From NCBI GenBank assembly GCA_003165315.1, contig PLSX01000210.1, positions 17,617 to 81,616 of the forward strand: DNA of 64,000 nt. The letters are read 5' to 3'. A program made the translations under genes and the position numbers. Source of the DNA: Acidobacteriota bacterium. GTDB lineage: Bacteria; Acidobacteriota; Terriglobia; UBA7540. Numbering within the stretch: the stretch's first letter is position 1; each line of letters opens with the position of its first letter. Shown here one piece after another: positions 45,806 through 55,660 of this stretch. The notes beneath the pieces were generated by a model that made no database searches, was not told where the DNA came from, and worked only from the letters and a program-made list of their open reading frames with translations.

Positions 45806-45841
45806 TTGACTGTAGCCAACTATTTATACTTAACTATAGTT
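45806..45841. promoter_or_regulatory. AT-rich promoter/operator region between dtxR-like gene and receptor
   Basis: Contains TTGACT (45806-45811), TATACT (45825-45830) and the perfect 10-bp palindrome AACTATAGTT (45832-45841), with a second AACTAT 13 nt upstream. Spacing of the hexamers is not ideal. A metalloregulator binding site controlling the receptor is possible. Confidence 0.4.
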
Positions 45842-45874
45842 TACACTAGAAAGAAAGCCGAAACTTAAGCAGAC

Positions 45875-48800
45875 ATGCCATCCAGACCTGATAACACGTC
45901 AACATCGCGGGAAACAACGAACTGCTCCCTCAAAACCCTTTTGATTTTGGGGCTAAGCCTGTCAATTCTCTGCGCGTGGGCGCTTTTGCCCACAATGGTG
46001 CACGCGCAGGGGGAAACCACTAGCGCCATCGTGGGGCAAGTTACCGACGCCACTCACGCAGCCATTCCCGGGGCTACTGTGATCGTATCGAATTCTGAAA
46101 CGGGCCTTGAGCGACGCGCCCGCACCGACGGCGAAGGCCGCTTCAACTTCCCTCAACTCATTCCCGGAAATTACTCCGCCCTTGTGCGAGTGGAAGGTTT
46201 CGAAACGCAACGTATCGACGGGGTCATTGCCGCCTTGGGGCAAAAGCAGACGGTGAACTTCGTTCTCCAAGTCGCCTCCACGCAACAATCTGTGGAGGTC
46301 AGTGGCGTGGCTCCCCTGCTGAACACTGAGAACGCCAACACCACTGCCACGCTGGAGGCCCCTGCCTTGGCAGACCTCCCCAATCCGGGGGGCGATTTGA
46401 CCTATCCGCTGCAATTTGCCGCGGGCGCGTTGATCAACACGGCAGGAAGCGGCAACGATTTTGTGGGGGGAACAAACGGCTACGGTAACGTGGAGTTCAA
46501 CGGCCTGCCGGCCCTATCCAACGGGTACATTGTCGACGGTCTCGAAACCAATGACCCACTCACCAATCTCAACAGCGGCCTCTCCACCAATCTGGTGCTT
46601 GGGATCAATTCAATTTCTGAAGTCACCGTCAACACTCTCTCTTATTCAGTGGATCAGGGGCGTTACGGCGCCTCCGAGGTCAACTATGTCACCAAGTCCG
46701 GCACCAACCGATTCCATGGCAATGCCTACGAGATCTGGAATGGGTCGCTGCTGAACGCGGCTGATTACTTTACCAATGCCACCCCGGGAAATCATAAGCC
46801 GCGATCGACGGTCAATCATTTTGGTGGCAGTCTGGGCGGCCCCATCGTCCGCGACAAGTTATTTTTCTTCTTCGACAGCGAATGGGTGCGGATTGCCCTG
46901 CCCATTGTGACTCCCACCACCGTTCCCACCCAAGCCTTCCAGCAATACGTTTTGCAACATTTGCCGATGGGTGGAATCGATGCCATCACGGGGTCCAAAT
47001 ATCCCGCAGCGCCACAACTTGTGCCGTTTTACCAAAACATGTTCTCGCTTTATAACAACACCGGCGGAACGCCGCTGGCCATTCTCGGATGCCCTTTCAA
47101 TTCCGACGGCAGCACAGCGCCGGGCTCGCCCGGAAATGGAAATGGTTGTGCCAACCGGCAAAGTATTTCGCACTCCAGCGACGATCATGAGCAGGTGCAG
47201 ACGGCGCGCGTGGATTACAACTTGAGCGAGAAGGATTTTCTCTGGTTCCGATTTCAATCCGATACCGGGGTACAGGCCGCATATACCGATCCCATCAACC
47301 CTGTGTTTGACGCCGTCTCGCCGCAGCCTTTGTACTCCTTTGCCGCGGGACATACCCACGTGTTTTCGCAGAACCTGGTGAACTACTTCAATCCCGCATT
47401 TTCCTGGTATGAAAGCCTTTTCGCCCCTGCTGACTTGCAGAAGACACTCTCCGCATTCCCGATTGTCTTGCAGGGGCAGGGAGCCAACGCACCGTTCACG
47501 ACGGTGGGTGGACTTGACAACACCTGGCTTCAGGGCCGAAGGGCAACACGGTTCTTCATTAATGATAATCTGGCCTGGAGCCGTGGGGCGCACGAACTGC
47601 GCTTCGGCACCAATACTCGCATTTTGCGGCTCAATGATTACGATTTCGGCGAAGGCTCCGTACCTACTGTGACCTATACCAACTTGCCGCAATTCATCTA
47701 CGGGGTCGCATCCACGGCGTCAAAGACCTTTCCCCAGGCAGCGAATGAACCCTTCAACTTTCTCAATCTCGACCTCTATGCGCAGGACACCTGGAAGGTC
47801 ACGCGCCACCTCACGTGGACGTTTGGCATTCGCGATACCTTCAACTCCAATCCCCACGATCCACATTTGGAGATTGCACGCCTTACAGGATCCTTCACTT
47901 CGATTTCGCACGATGTCAATCAACCGCTCAATGCGGCAATTCAGACGGGCAGGGGAAACCTCTTCGATGCAATACCGCTTGCCATTCTCCAGCCGCGGAC
48001 GGCGATTGCATGGCAGTTTGCATCCCATACGGTTTTGCGAGCGGGCTTCGGCATTTTCAGCGATATCCTGCCGGGAAGCGTGGCCGACACCCTGGGCATG
48101 AACCCACCCTATGTCCAAACATTTCAGGGCGGGCTGTTAGGCTCCGTCGGCGGATTGGGCATTGCTCCCGGATTTCCTGGGAGCGCCATCGACGCCACCG
48201 GCGCCGCCAATCGGGCCTTTACTTCAGGGTTCGCTGCCGGGGAGCTTTCCTGCGCATCACCGCAGGCGAATCCAGGAACATGTCTTCCGCCTGTAGCCTT
48301 GACGGCAGTTCCCGGAGGCAAACTGCATGCGCCCTACTTTCAGGAATGGAGTTTCGGGGTCGAGCATCAGATCGGAACTTCGATCAGCCTGCACGCTCAA
48401 TACGTCGGCACTCGGGCTCTGAACCAGCCCTATCTGACTCAGGAAAATGGCTATCAAACGGTCTGCCAGGGCTGCTTCGTTCCCTTCCCATATTTGCAGC
48501 CCACTGACCCCAGGTTTGGTGCTGTAACACAGCTTTCCACTGGCGCTGCGAGCCACTACGACGGGTTGCAATTGACCGGTGACCGGCGCTTGGGACGCGG
48601 ATTGAAAGGACAGGTCAATTACACCTTAAGCCGCTGCCGGGATGAAGTTTCAAACGGCGGATTCCTTCAATTCTCTTCCGGCGGAATTCTCTCCCCCCTG
48701 CCGGGTGAACTTGACCGCGACAAAGGTCCGTGCGACTACGACATTCGGCACAATTTCACCGCTCAGTATGTTTATGAATTACCCATCAAGGTTCGGAGTC

Positions 48801-49408
48801 GCCGGCTGGGATACACGGTGAACGGCTGGCAGATTTCAGGAACAGCATTCTGGCATAGCGGCATTCCATTTTCGGTGGTGAGCACGCCTTACTCCTATGG
48901 CGGGACCGGCATTGTGCAAGGTAGCGGGCCGCAATTCGCGAGTATAGTGCCCGGCGTACCCTTGTACGAGAAGCAATCCATCGCAGGGGTGACACAACCC
49001 GGAACGAGGCAGTGGCTGAATCCTAATGCCTTTGTTTCCGCCGTCGACCCCAGCACCGGAGCATGCGCAGGCGGCGATAATCCCACCGACTGCCAATTTG
49101 GAACTCTGGGCCGCAATGCGTTGCGCGGACCTGACTTCCTGTGGAGCGATTTCTATATCACCAAAACAATCCCGCTCTCCGAACACATGAGACTGCGCCT
49201 GGATGGCCAGTTCTTTAACGTGTTCAACCACCCGAATTTGGCCCTGCCCAGCACAGTCTTGGCCGGTATCACGGGAAAGCCAGGAACGCAGACAGGCTTC
49301 GGCGCGATTACCTCTCCTACTTCCCCACCTACCGGCCTGCTGGGAGTTGGGCTGGGTGGAGATAATTCTCCGCGCATGGTTGCATTCCAGGCGCGGGTTG
49401 AGTTTTGA
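45875..49408 (+). CDS. large TonB-receptor-like outer-membrane protein (Oar-type)
   Basis: A 1177-residue outer-membrane protein. Signal segment (LLILGLSLSILCAWALLPTMVHA), CarboxypepD_reg domain (SAIVGQVTDATHAAIPGATVIVSN, GRFNFPQLIPGNYSALVRVEGF), plug-like region (NVEFNGLPALSNGYIVDGLETND, YGASEVNYVTKSGTN) and a long barrel ending in MVAFQARVEF with a terminal Phe. It follows the divergent DtxR-like regulator across 190 bp, so uptake of a metal chelate is a fair guess, though these proteins also take up oligosaccharides. Confidence 0.85.
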   Translation: MPSRPDNTSTSRETTNCSLKTLLILGLSLSILCAWALLPTMVHAQGETTSAIVGQVTDATHAAIPGATVIVSNSETGLERRARTDGEGRFNFPQLIPGNYSALVRVEGFETQRIDGVIAALGQKQTVNFVLQVASTQQSVEVSGVAPLLNTENANTTATLEAPALADLPNPGGDLTYPLQFAAGALINTAGSGNDFVGGTNGYGNVEFNGLPALSNGYIVDGLETNDPLTNLNSGLSTNLVLGINSISEVTVNTLSYSVDQGRYGASEVNYVTKSGTNRFHGNAYEIWNGSLLNAADYFTNATPGNHKPRSTVNHFGGSLGGPIVRDKLFFFFDSEWVRIALPIVTPTTVPTQAFQQYVLQHLPMGGIDAITGSKYPAAPQLVPFYQNMFSLYNNTGGTPLAILGCPFNSDGSTAPGSPGNGNGCANRQSISHSSDDHEQVQTARVDYNLSEKDFLWFRFQSDTGVQAAYTDPINPVFDAVSPQPLYSFAAGHTHVFSQNLVNYFNPAFSWYESLFAPADLQKTLSAFPIVLQGQGANAPFTTVGGLDNTWLQGRRATRFFINDNLAWSRGAHELRFGTNTRILRLNDYDFGEGSVPTVTYTNLPQFIYGVASTASKTFPQAANEPFNFLNLDLYAQDTWKVTRHLTWTFGIRDTFNSNPHDPHLEIARLTGSFTSISHDVNQPLNAAIQTGRGNLFDAIPLAILQPRTAIAWQFASHTVLRAGFGIFSDILPGSVADTLGMNPPYVQTFQGGLLGSVGGLGIAPGFPGSAIDATGAANRAFTSGFAAGELSCASPQANPGTCLPPVALTAVPGGKLHAPYFQEWSFGVEHQIGTSISLHAQYVGTRALNQPYLTQENGYQTVCQGCFVPFPYLQPTDPRFGAVTQLSTGAASHYDGLQLTGDRRLGRGLKGQVNYTLSRCRDEVSNGGFLQFSSGGILSPLPGELDRDKGPCDYDIRHNFTAQYVYELPIKVRSRRLGYTVNGWQISGTAFWHSGIPFSVVSTPYSYGGTGIVQGSGPQFASIVPGVPLYEKQSIAGVTQPGTRQWLNPNAFVSAVDPSTGACAGGDNPTDCQFGTLGRNALRGPDFLWSDFYITKTIPLSEHMRLRLDGQFFNVFNHPNLALPSTVLAGITGKPGTQTGFGAITSPTSPPTGLLGVGLGGDNSPRMVAFQARVEF

Positions 49409-49438
49409 AAGAACACGGAGCTCTGCCGCACTGCCGCA

Positions 49439-51547
49439 TCAAACGGGAGGGATATTCAGGGTGAGCCACAGGATCGTTGGGTACTCTGAGGTCGTGTTGG
49501 TGGCGAACACGAAGAAATTTGGGTTAATCACGATGCCCGTCCCCTGCGAAGGTTGGGCTGTGAGGGCCAAGGTGCCGTTGGCAGCAATTGTAATCGTCTC
49601 AGTGCTCAAATGATCCGCCGATTGATTGCTGACGGAAGTAATATCTGTGGCCAGAGAAATTCCTCCGGTCCCATTCAAGATGGCGATGTCGCACTCGGCT
49701 TCGGCACTTTGATTGACAATTTCCGTTCCGCTGCCAAAGAATGTCCCTTGCAGAGTAGAGTTACTGAAAGAGCCACTGTTGCTCTGCGCTGCCGAATACC
49801 CTGCAAACGCGCCAGTGTCAGCGCCGACGTAAACGGCAAGCGTGCCGCCGGTCAAATAGAGATGGCCGGCATTCGCTAACCTGCTCGTGGTCAAGCTCAC
49901 CCCACCAACAAAATCGACACTGTATGTATAGACGGGCAACGTGCCACCCGCCAACCACACGCCACCATCGTTCTCATCGTACGAATTGAATGTCAGCTTG
50001 CTGCTTCCATCTGCCGTGGCGAGGGCAAGGAATATCTTCCCGCTGGTGGAACTGTTCACCCCATTGGCATAGACGACGTAATCCCCCACCAGCGAACTCT
50101 GGCTGAAGATGTTTTGGGTTTGATAAGTCGCCTGGCCCGCCAGCACAGGATTCGCGTTGGTTGTTAGATTCAAAATCGATGGCACACCCGGCGGGGGATT
50201 CTGGGTGACAAAGTAAGCGACAAGATTGTTGGAACCCACCGACTCGGTGAAGCGCCCGTTCGCATCCATGCCGGTGTAAGTACCGGTTGAGCCCACAGTG
50301 GGTCCCGTGGTGGTTAAAGTCCCCGCATCGTTGCAAGTCTGTTCGGAGTTACTGATGCTGCCACCGCTGCTGGTATGGACACCTCCGCAGACAATCCGGC
50401 CATTCGTAACGGAATCCCAACCCGTCAAGAGATGAACGTAGGCGCCGCCTTGCAGAACGAAAAAGTCGGACGGATTCTGCTGGAAGATCTGGCCGGTGGC
50501 AATAAAGGCGCTGGAGTTGGCTGGGTCGAATTCCATGATTTGCCCTTGGGTCGCGGTGTTGAGCGAGATGACGCCAAGATCAAGCCGGGTTTTTAGGGTC
50601 ACGCCCGACGACGTCACAATCGTGGCGCAACCGCGGTTATCCGACCCCACGCTATAGGAGCTTATGGGAGATGCGGAAACAGTGGCGTGGGTGGCAGAAA
50701 TTGCGCCCGTACTGTTCATGTCCAATTCACCGGCCTTGATATGCCCGGAGCCATCGACGGTAATTGAACCCACAACAGCGTTGAACCCATTATGATTGAA
50801 CCCCTTGAGCTGGAAGGCATACTGCCCGCTCAAGATGGATTCATTCCCCGATCCGCAAACAAGAGGGACTGCGGCCGTGATGGTAACGCTGACGGAAGCG
50901 GACTGGTTGGGATCCGCCTGGCTGGTCACAGTAATGTTGAATGTGGCGGGCGAAGGGACTGCCGCAGGCGCGTTGAAAGTGACGCTTAATCCCGTTCCAC
51001 TGATCGTCCCAAATGTTGCGTTGCCATTGGTGACGCCATTCACGGTCCAGGTAACGGCGGTATTGCTGGTGCCGATCACCGTGGCCGTTAGCCCCAGGCT
51101 TGCTTGCGCCGCGACGTTGGCGGTGGGGCTGGAGGGAATGGTAATGGAAACTTCCACCCCGGCCACAATCGTGAAACTCACCGAAGCAGATTTGCTCGGA
51201 TCCGCCATGCTGGTGGCCGTGACGTTAAACGTGGCTGGCGAAGGCACAGCAGCAGGCGCGGTGTAAATTACGGATAAGCCAGTGCCGGTAATGGTCCCGA
51301 AGTTGGCGTTCCCGTTCGCGACGCCGTTCACCGTCCACGTGACAGCAGTATTGGTGGTGTTCACCACTGAAGCCGTAACCGCCAAAGTTCCGTTCACTGG
51401 GAGCGTCTGGGCACTGGTCGGACTGGTAATGGAAACCTGGACGGGGAGCTTCTGCTTGCCTCCACCGCTACCGCCGCAATGCGCCGCAACCAGCAACAGG
51501 CACAAGCTTGCCAGAACAGACCCCGCACGACCCAGGTTTCGTTTCAT
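49439..51547 (-). CDS. Ig-like repeat lipoprotein
   Basis: A 702-residue lipoprotein. The signal ends in the lipobox VAAHC and a Gly/Ser run. Two Ig-like domains follow (ITSPTSAQTLPVNGTLAVTASVVN and SSPTANVAAQASLGLTATVIG, each with NTAVTWTVNGVxNGNAxFGTI), then a long beta-rich region starting NESILSGQYAFQLKGFNHNG with repeated VDGSGHIKAGELD/TSSGGSIS modules typical of acidobacterial surface lipoproteins. ATG at 51547 with GGAG close by. Convergent with the receptor gene. Confidence 0.82.
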   Translation of the reverse strand: MKRNLGRAGSVLASLCLLLVAAHCGGSGGGKQKLPVQVSITSPTSAQTLPVNGTLAVTASVVNTTNTAVTWTVNGVANGNANFGTITGTGLSVIYTAPAAVPSPATFNVTATSMADPSKSASVSFTIVAGVEVSITIPSSPTANVAAQASLGLTATVIGTSNTAVTWTVNGVTNGNATFGTISGTGLSVTFNAPAAVPSPATFNITVTSQADPNQSASVSVTITAAVPLVCGSGNESILSGQYAFQLKGFNHNGFNAVVGSITVDGSGHIKAGELDMNSTGAISATHATVSASPISSYSVGSDNRGCATIVTSSGVTLKTRLDLGVISLNTATQGQIMEFDPANSSAFIATGQIFQQNPSDFFVLQGGAYVHLLTGWDSVTNGRIVCGGVHTSSGGSISNSEQTCNDAGTLTTTGPTVGSTGTYTGMDANGRFTESVGSNNLVAYFVTQNPPPGVPSILNLTTNANPVLAGQATYQTQNIFSQSSLVGDYVVYANGVNSSTSGKIFLALATADGSSKLTFNSYDENDGGVWLAGGTLPVYTYSVDFVGGVSLTTSRLANAGHLYLTGGTLAVYVGADTGAFAGYSAAQSNSGSFSNSTLQGTFFGSGTEIVNQSAEAECDIAILNGTGGISLATDITSVSNQSADHLSTETITIAANGTLALTAQPSQGTGIVINPNFFVFATNTTSEYPTILWLTLNIPPV

Positions 51548-51846
51548 TGCTCCGGCTCTCGTCAAAATCTCACCTCGGATCACCACTTGCCGTAACGGAC
51601 GTTATCGTTGCTAGTATAGGGCCGAAATGAAAATTGGGATTGTAGAAATTCGCCCAAAGTTCAAGTCCCTGATTCTCCCTGCGGGTAATTATCGCGAAGG
51701 ATGGCGAGGCGGTTTGACAAATCGTCTAATCAAATTGTCCGGAATAGGATGGGGATGGCCGGGGGATATCGGTGGGAGGAACGAGCGATACAATGAGGAC
51801 TGAGGCCGATGAGAATCCAATCATCTATGGCAGATGTAGGGTCTTG

Positions 51847-52902
51847 TCAATTACTCGGCGAACCAAAGTTCGAGTTCGAGTTTGAGCCGAAATTCGAGTT
51901 TGAATTCGAGTTGCCAAAGCCCCCTTGGGAAGAGCCAAAACCTCCTTGGGACGATCCAAAGCCTCCCTGGGAAGAGCCAAATCCTTGCGAGCCAGGTTGT
52001 TGCCCCAAGCCATTTATTCCGCCGAGTGCGGAACCGGCGCCACCCGGCATGCCCACCTGCATCCCGAAGATTCCCATATCGATTCCGATGAATTCCCACT
52101 CGTCATAGTGGTTGTGCTTTTGCCAGGTCTTAATGGAATCATGATGGCTGGTGGCTGCAACCCCAGCAATGTAAGCGCCTTGCACCCCATTGGTGTTCCC
52201 GAGAAGCGATGAACCTGCCCCCCCCTGCCCGGAATTCGTTGACGAGTTCATCCCGGTTCCCCCAAAGGAGCTCCCCTGCATTCCCATGGAAGAGTTGCCA
52301 AAGGACGAACTCCCGAATGAAGATCCCCCCATGGAGGAACTATTCCCGAAGGATGAATTTCCGCCAAAAGACGAGTTGTTACCAAAGGAAGAGTTACTGC
52401 CAAAGGATGAATTGTTTCCGAACGACGAGCTTCCGCCAAAGGACGAGTTGTTGGAATTATTGGTTCCAACCCCGGCCGGATTAGGATTATTGGAGTTGTT
52501 GCGCATGGGCTGGTTCAAGGAATCCAGCAACACTCCGGCGGCATTGACATGGATGAATCGCCATTTCCCCTTGGGGTCCATGGGATCGCGATATTCCTGC
52601 CGCAGGAAGCGCATACCATTGGTTTGGAGCAACTCCTTGGTGCTCACCGGGTAACGGTTAAACTGCTTGTGGAACAGGTAGACAGCTTTGGCGTATTGGG
52701 TGCCGCGGAAGATCAACTCCTGTTCCCGCTCCCGTTGTCCCTCTTGGTAAACGCTCGGCAGGGTCGCGGCCAATGCAATCAGCAACAGGGTGGCGATCAT
52801 CATCACGATGATCAGCACGACGCCTTCAGAGCCATTCCTGCGCCGACGCGCACTACTGGGCAATGGGCAATTCGATTTTCTGGTGTGTATCGCCATCTTC
52901 AA
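51847..52902 (-). CDS. pseudopilin-like protein with Ser/Asn/Phe/Gly-rich repeats
   Basis: A 351-residue protein. The N-terminus has a 27-residue basic leader and a pilin-like hydrophobic helix (GVVLIIVMMIATLLLIALAATLPSV) without the usual GFTLIE. A pseudopilin-like region follows to about residue 125 (QYAKAVYLFHKQFNRYPVSTKELL, DPMDPKGKWRF). Residues ~130-215 are nearly only Ser, Asn, Phe and Gly (repeated SSFGNN), and ~300-351 repeat GFGSSQG and NSNSNFG. Last gene of the pil operon; its start overlaps the preceding gene by 50 nt. Confidence 0.75.
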   Translation of the reverse strand: MKMAIHTRKSNCPLPSSARRRRNGSEGVVLIIVMMIATLLLIALAATLPSVYQEGQREREQELIFRGTQYAKAVYLFHKQFNRYPVSTKELLQTNGMRFLRQEYRDPMDPKGKWRFIHVNAAGVLLDSLNQPMRNNSNNPNPAGVGTNNSNNSSFGGSSSFGNNSSFGSNSSFGNNSSFGGNSSFGNSSSMGGSSFGSSSFGNSSMGMQGSSFGGTGMNSSTNSGQGGAGSSLLGNTNGVQGAYIAGVAATSHHDSIKTWQKHNHYDEWEFIGIDMGIFGMQVGMPGGAGSALGGINGLGQQPGSQGFGSSQGGFGSSQGGFGSSQGGFGNSNSNSNFGSNSNSNFGSPSN

Positions 52903-53413
52903 CCACGACCATGGAAGGATTAATCGTCAGGACCTTGAACTTCACTCCCACCATTTCGCCTTCATGCACCACCGAGAGGTCATCGTTAAAAGTCACCATG
53001 GCTTCCTTCTTTCCACCTGGCAACTCATTGTATCCGACTGCCTTCAAGGGAGGCGGAGGGGGGGGAGCGGGCGCGACCTGGGCAGCCGGAACAACCGCCT
53101 GAGGACCCGCCTGTTGAGCAACAACGCCGCCTACAAACTCGAAGGGGTTGCGATCCTCGTCAGGAAGCGGCCGGGAATCCAGCGCCTTGAGGGTATCAAA
53201 GTGGACGGCCGGATCGTACTTCGCAAGGTCATCGGGGACATAGGCAGAGGCCTTCGCCGCTCGCACATGCGACCTGCCGGCCGCCACGATTGGGGCGTGC
53301 CCACCACCCGGCCGCATCTCCCGGAACTGCCGTACCAGGTTTCCGACCAGGATGAGCGACAAGACACCCATCACCCCGACTCCCCATTTTTGACTTCCGC
53401 CTTGTAGGTTCAT
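52853..53413 (-). CDS. pilP: PilP/GspC-like pilus assembly protein
   Basis: A 186-residue protein with one N-terminal helix (VMGVLSLILVGNLVRQF), a linker with a proline run, and a C-terminal beta domain: LKAVGYNELPGGKKEAMVTFNDDLSVVHEGEMVGVKFKV, resembling the homology region of PilP/GspC, which connects the inner-membrane platform to the secretin. Its ATG overlaps the pilO stop by 4 nt. The same domain type occurs three times in the protein at 62144. Confidence 0.7.
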   Translation of the reverse strand: MNLQGGSQKWGVGVMGVLSLILVGNLVRQFREMRPGGGHAPIVAAGRSHVRAAKASAYVPDDLAKYDPAVHFDTLKALDSRPLPDEDRNPFEFVGGVVAQQAGPQAVVPAAQVAPAPPPPPPLKAVGYNELPGGKKEAMVTFNDDLSVVHEGEMVGVKFKVLTINPSMVVVEDGDTHQKIELPIAQ

Positions 53414-53964
53414 GGCGTTAGGTAGAGGTCAGCACCCAGCCGCAATCCGAGTGCTTGATTATCTCCCTCCGGTGTAAAGGTGAATTCGCGCACCAAAATG
53501 AAATCATTAGCGGTTTCCAAAGCGTGCGAGAATTTTACTAAACCCGTGTACGGTCCTTCCAAAGTGATATTAAGCTCCAGACGTTCCAAGGGGTCGTTGT
53601 GCACAGTCCTGTCCAGTCTATACCCGATGGAGGCGACCTTAACCCCGGCAGCGTCGGCAATCTTATGAACCAGATGCGCCGCTGTGGAATAAGCCTCCCG
53701 CCGGGAAGGGGTGCGGTTGGTGGTTAAGTCCTGCAACCCTTTACCCGTCGGTGGGAAAGCGGCTTCGTACTTCTTCAAAATGTCAACACGAACTTGCTGG
53801 TTTCGGACGGATTGGCGCAGTGTCTCCTGTTCGCGCTCGACTGCGTCCAGCTTGCTCCGCAGGGGCTGATAGAGGGCAAAGAAAACCACCAGATCCAGCA
53901 GCACCAGCGCGATGCCGATGATTTCGAAGATCCTATTTATGATTTGGCGTCGACTTTTCTTCAC
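53410..53964 (-). CDS. pilO: type IV pilus assembly protein PilO
   Basis: A 184-residue PilO-like protein: short cytoplasmic basic tail, one membrane helix (IGIALVLLDLVVFFAL), a coiled coil (LRSKLDAVEREQETLRQSVRNQQ), and a ferredoxin-like domain with LELNITLEGPYTGLVKFSHALE. With PilM, PilN and PilP it forms the alignment complex under the secretin. It overlaps pilN by 32 nt. Confidence 0.85.
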   Translation of the reverse strand: MKKSRRQIINRIFEIIGIALVLLDLVVFFALYQPLRSKLDAVEREQETLRQSVRNQQVRVDILKKYEAAFPPTGKGLQDLTTNRTPSRREAYSTAAHLVHKIADAAGVKVASIGYRLDRTVHNDPLERLELNITLEGPYTGLVKFSHALETANDFILVREFTFTPEGDNQALGLRLGADLYLTP

Positions 53965-54562
53965 TATTTTTCTCTGTGGATAGATCGGTTCCCGGCAAGT
54001 ATCGCGCCGAACAGAGGATGTTCACCTGGTCGGGTTGCGAACTTTCCTCCTGAAACCCCTGGTTAATGATGGATACGTCCTTAAAGTCCGGGGAATCTTC
54101 GAGATCGTTGATAAAGGTCTCGATGGCATCTTCGTTCTTCGCCGTAATTCCCATCCGAATCATGTAGTCATCGCCCGCCTTCTTGGGACCTTCCAAAGCA
54201 AGGCCCGTCAGGTGAGCGTCCTGAGGCAATAGGCCCGCCAGCCTGGCGCTAACCTCCGCAAGAGAAAGCTGCCTTTGATCGATCAGAGTATTTACGAAAT
54301 TGGCGCGATTGAGCAGGTCATGATAAGTCGGGTCGTCCAGCTTTCTCCTGATGCCCACTTCCTGATTGTGCAGCTCTGCTGTTCGCGTCTGGACTTCAGT
54401 CAGTTGACCTTCCATGGTTCGGTAGTCGCGAAATTCACGCAGTGTTCCTCTTGTTAGCACCACCAGCACCACCAAGCCGGCGAGCGTGGTGGGAATCGCC
54501 CATGCCAGGGCAATTCGGTCGCGCACACTGGCAGCGGGAGAAAGGTTCAGGGTAATTTTCAT
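53933..54562 (-). CDS. pilN: type IV pilus assembly protein PilN
   Basis: A 209-residue PilN: the N-terminal KITLNLSP motif that docks in PilM, a membrane helix (IPTTLAGLVVLVVL), a coiled coil, then LLPQDAHLTGLALEG in the periplasmic domain. Between this gene and pilM lies a REP hairpin pair. It overlaps pilO. Confidence 0.87.
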   Translation of the reverse strand: MKITLNLSPAASVRDRIALAWAIPTTLAGLVVLVVLTRGTLREFRDYRTMEGQLTEVQTRTAELHNQEVGIRRKLDDPTYHDLLNRANFVNTLIDQRQLSLAEVSARLAGLLPQDAHLTGLALEGPKKAGDDYMIRMGITAKNEDAIETFINDLEDSPDFKDVSIINQGFQEESSQPDQVNILCSARYLPGTDLSTEKNSEEKSTPNHK

Positions 54563-54590
54563 GGTCGTAAGTTCAATCGGTCAACTTGCT

Positions 54591-54653
54591 GTGGCGGCGG
54601 TCTCAGACCGCCGCTGTATCCCTTGAGTTACGGCGGTCGGAGACCGTCGCTAC
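54591..54653. repeat. REP-like hairpin pair between pilM and pilN
   Basis: Hairpin GCGGCGGTCT-C-AGACCGCCGC (54594-54614) and hairpin CGGCGGTC-GGA-GACCGTCG (54631-54649) followed by CTAC (GTAG on the other strand). Arranged as an inverted pair, as in the BIME at 31161. Confidence 0.75.
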
Positions 54654-54664
54654 AGCGAACTGCA

Positions 54665-55630
54665 TTAACTCAGGTTCGCCACCAACCCGGCAAAGGGCAT
54701 TCCAAACTGTTCAAAAGTCTCGCTTTGCCCCGTGGGCAGCCCGCCGGCTGGAGCGAAATTCGACGGCAGAGGGCAGAGCTCGCGGCCCAGAGCTTTCGCC
54801 AGTGCTGCCTCAACTTCCGGATCGGCCAGTGGACGCGCACAATACCAGACATTCTCCACATGGACACTCAGATTATCCTGACAGGTTGCCAAGACCCGGG
54901 CTGCTTCGCGCCCCACTTCCTCGGCATTGCTGGCGGCATCGCCCCCCAAAGGCCGCGTTCTCCAGTAGCGAATCCGGTTGAAGGCGATTACAACTGCGGT
55001 TAGCGCTCCCGGACAAAGATGCAACAAGAGCTGTCCTCCAGCGTCCTCGGGGAGAAGAGGCAGCAGGGCCACAGTCGCCGGCAACACCAGTGCCGGCACA
55101 CCCCGGTTCAGGCCGTCCAGGGCTGCTTCAAACTCGGCCAGCACGGAACTACGCACTGCAACTGCTAATATTTCCAACAGATCGGGTTGCTTCCCCACAA
55201 CCTGGTAGGTCAAGCGGGCCTCTTCCGGCGCATAGGGCAGATACTCCCGCATCTTCCATCGCACCAGAGTTTCCGCTTCCTGCCGATCGGTAGGCAGGGT
55301 CTCAAATTGCAGCAAGGCCACCCGCACTGACACGTCAGGGATCAGCAATCCCAGCCTGCCGCCGGCATTGCCAACCCTTTCAATGACTTCGGTGATGGCT
55401 TGCCCTACCGCGCTATTGTTCGCGAGGTTGGATTTGTTGGGTGACGGAACAATCGCACCTGCCGGAAGGTGACGCACTCCGACGCTCAGAACCTGCCGCT
55501 TGGAGGGGTTCAGGCGGGCGGCCGCCACAAACCCTGGCTCCAAATCCAAGGCCAAACTGGGGGCCACAAAGGTACCCGTGAACGTGTGGTTACCCAGTGC
55601 CAACCGCTTTTTCCATCTAGACAAATCCAT
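54665..55630 (-). CDS. pilM: type IV pilus assembly protein PilM
   Basis: A 321-residue actin/FtsA-like protein of the PilM type. It has VAPSLALDLEPGFVAAARL in the phosphate-1 region, LGLLIPDVSVRVALLQFETLP, VRWKMREYLPYAPEEARLTYQ (a PilM hallmark), and LLLHLCPGALTAVVIAFNR. It binds the PilN N-terminus in the cytoplasm. ATG at 55630; a REP hairpin (55661-55686) lies between it and pilB. Confidence 0.85.
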   Translation of the reverse strand: MDLSRWKKRLALGNHTFTGTFVAPSLALDLEPGFVAAARLNPSKRQVLSVGVRHLPAGAIVPSPNKSNLANNSAVGQAITEVIERVGNAGGRLGLLIPDVSVRVALLQFETLPTDRQEAETLVRWKMREYLPYAPEEARLTYQVVGKQPDLLEILAVAVRSSVLAEFEAALDGLNRGVPALVLPATVALLPLLPEDAGGQLLLHLCPGALTAVVIAFNRIRYWRTRPLGGDAASNAEEVGREAARVLATCQDNLSVHVENVWYCARPLADPEVEAALAKALGRELCPLPSNFAPAGGLPTGQSETFEQFGMPFAGLVANLS

Positions 55631-55660
55631 AAACCTACCGTCCCCGGTACTCCATACAGT

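Noticed and set aside
52190-52654. Plus-strand frame with acidic PKDEL-type repeats
   Set aside because: It is the complement of the SSFGNN repeats in the pseudopilin-like gene; it has no ribosome-binding site and its repeats follow from the other strand.
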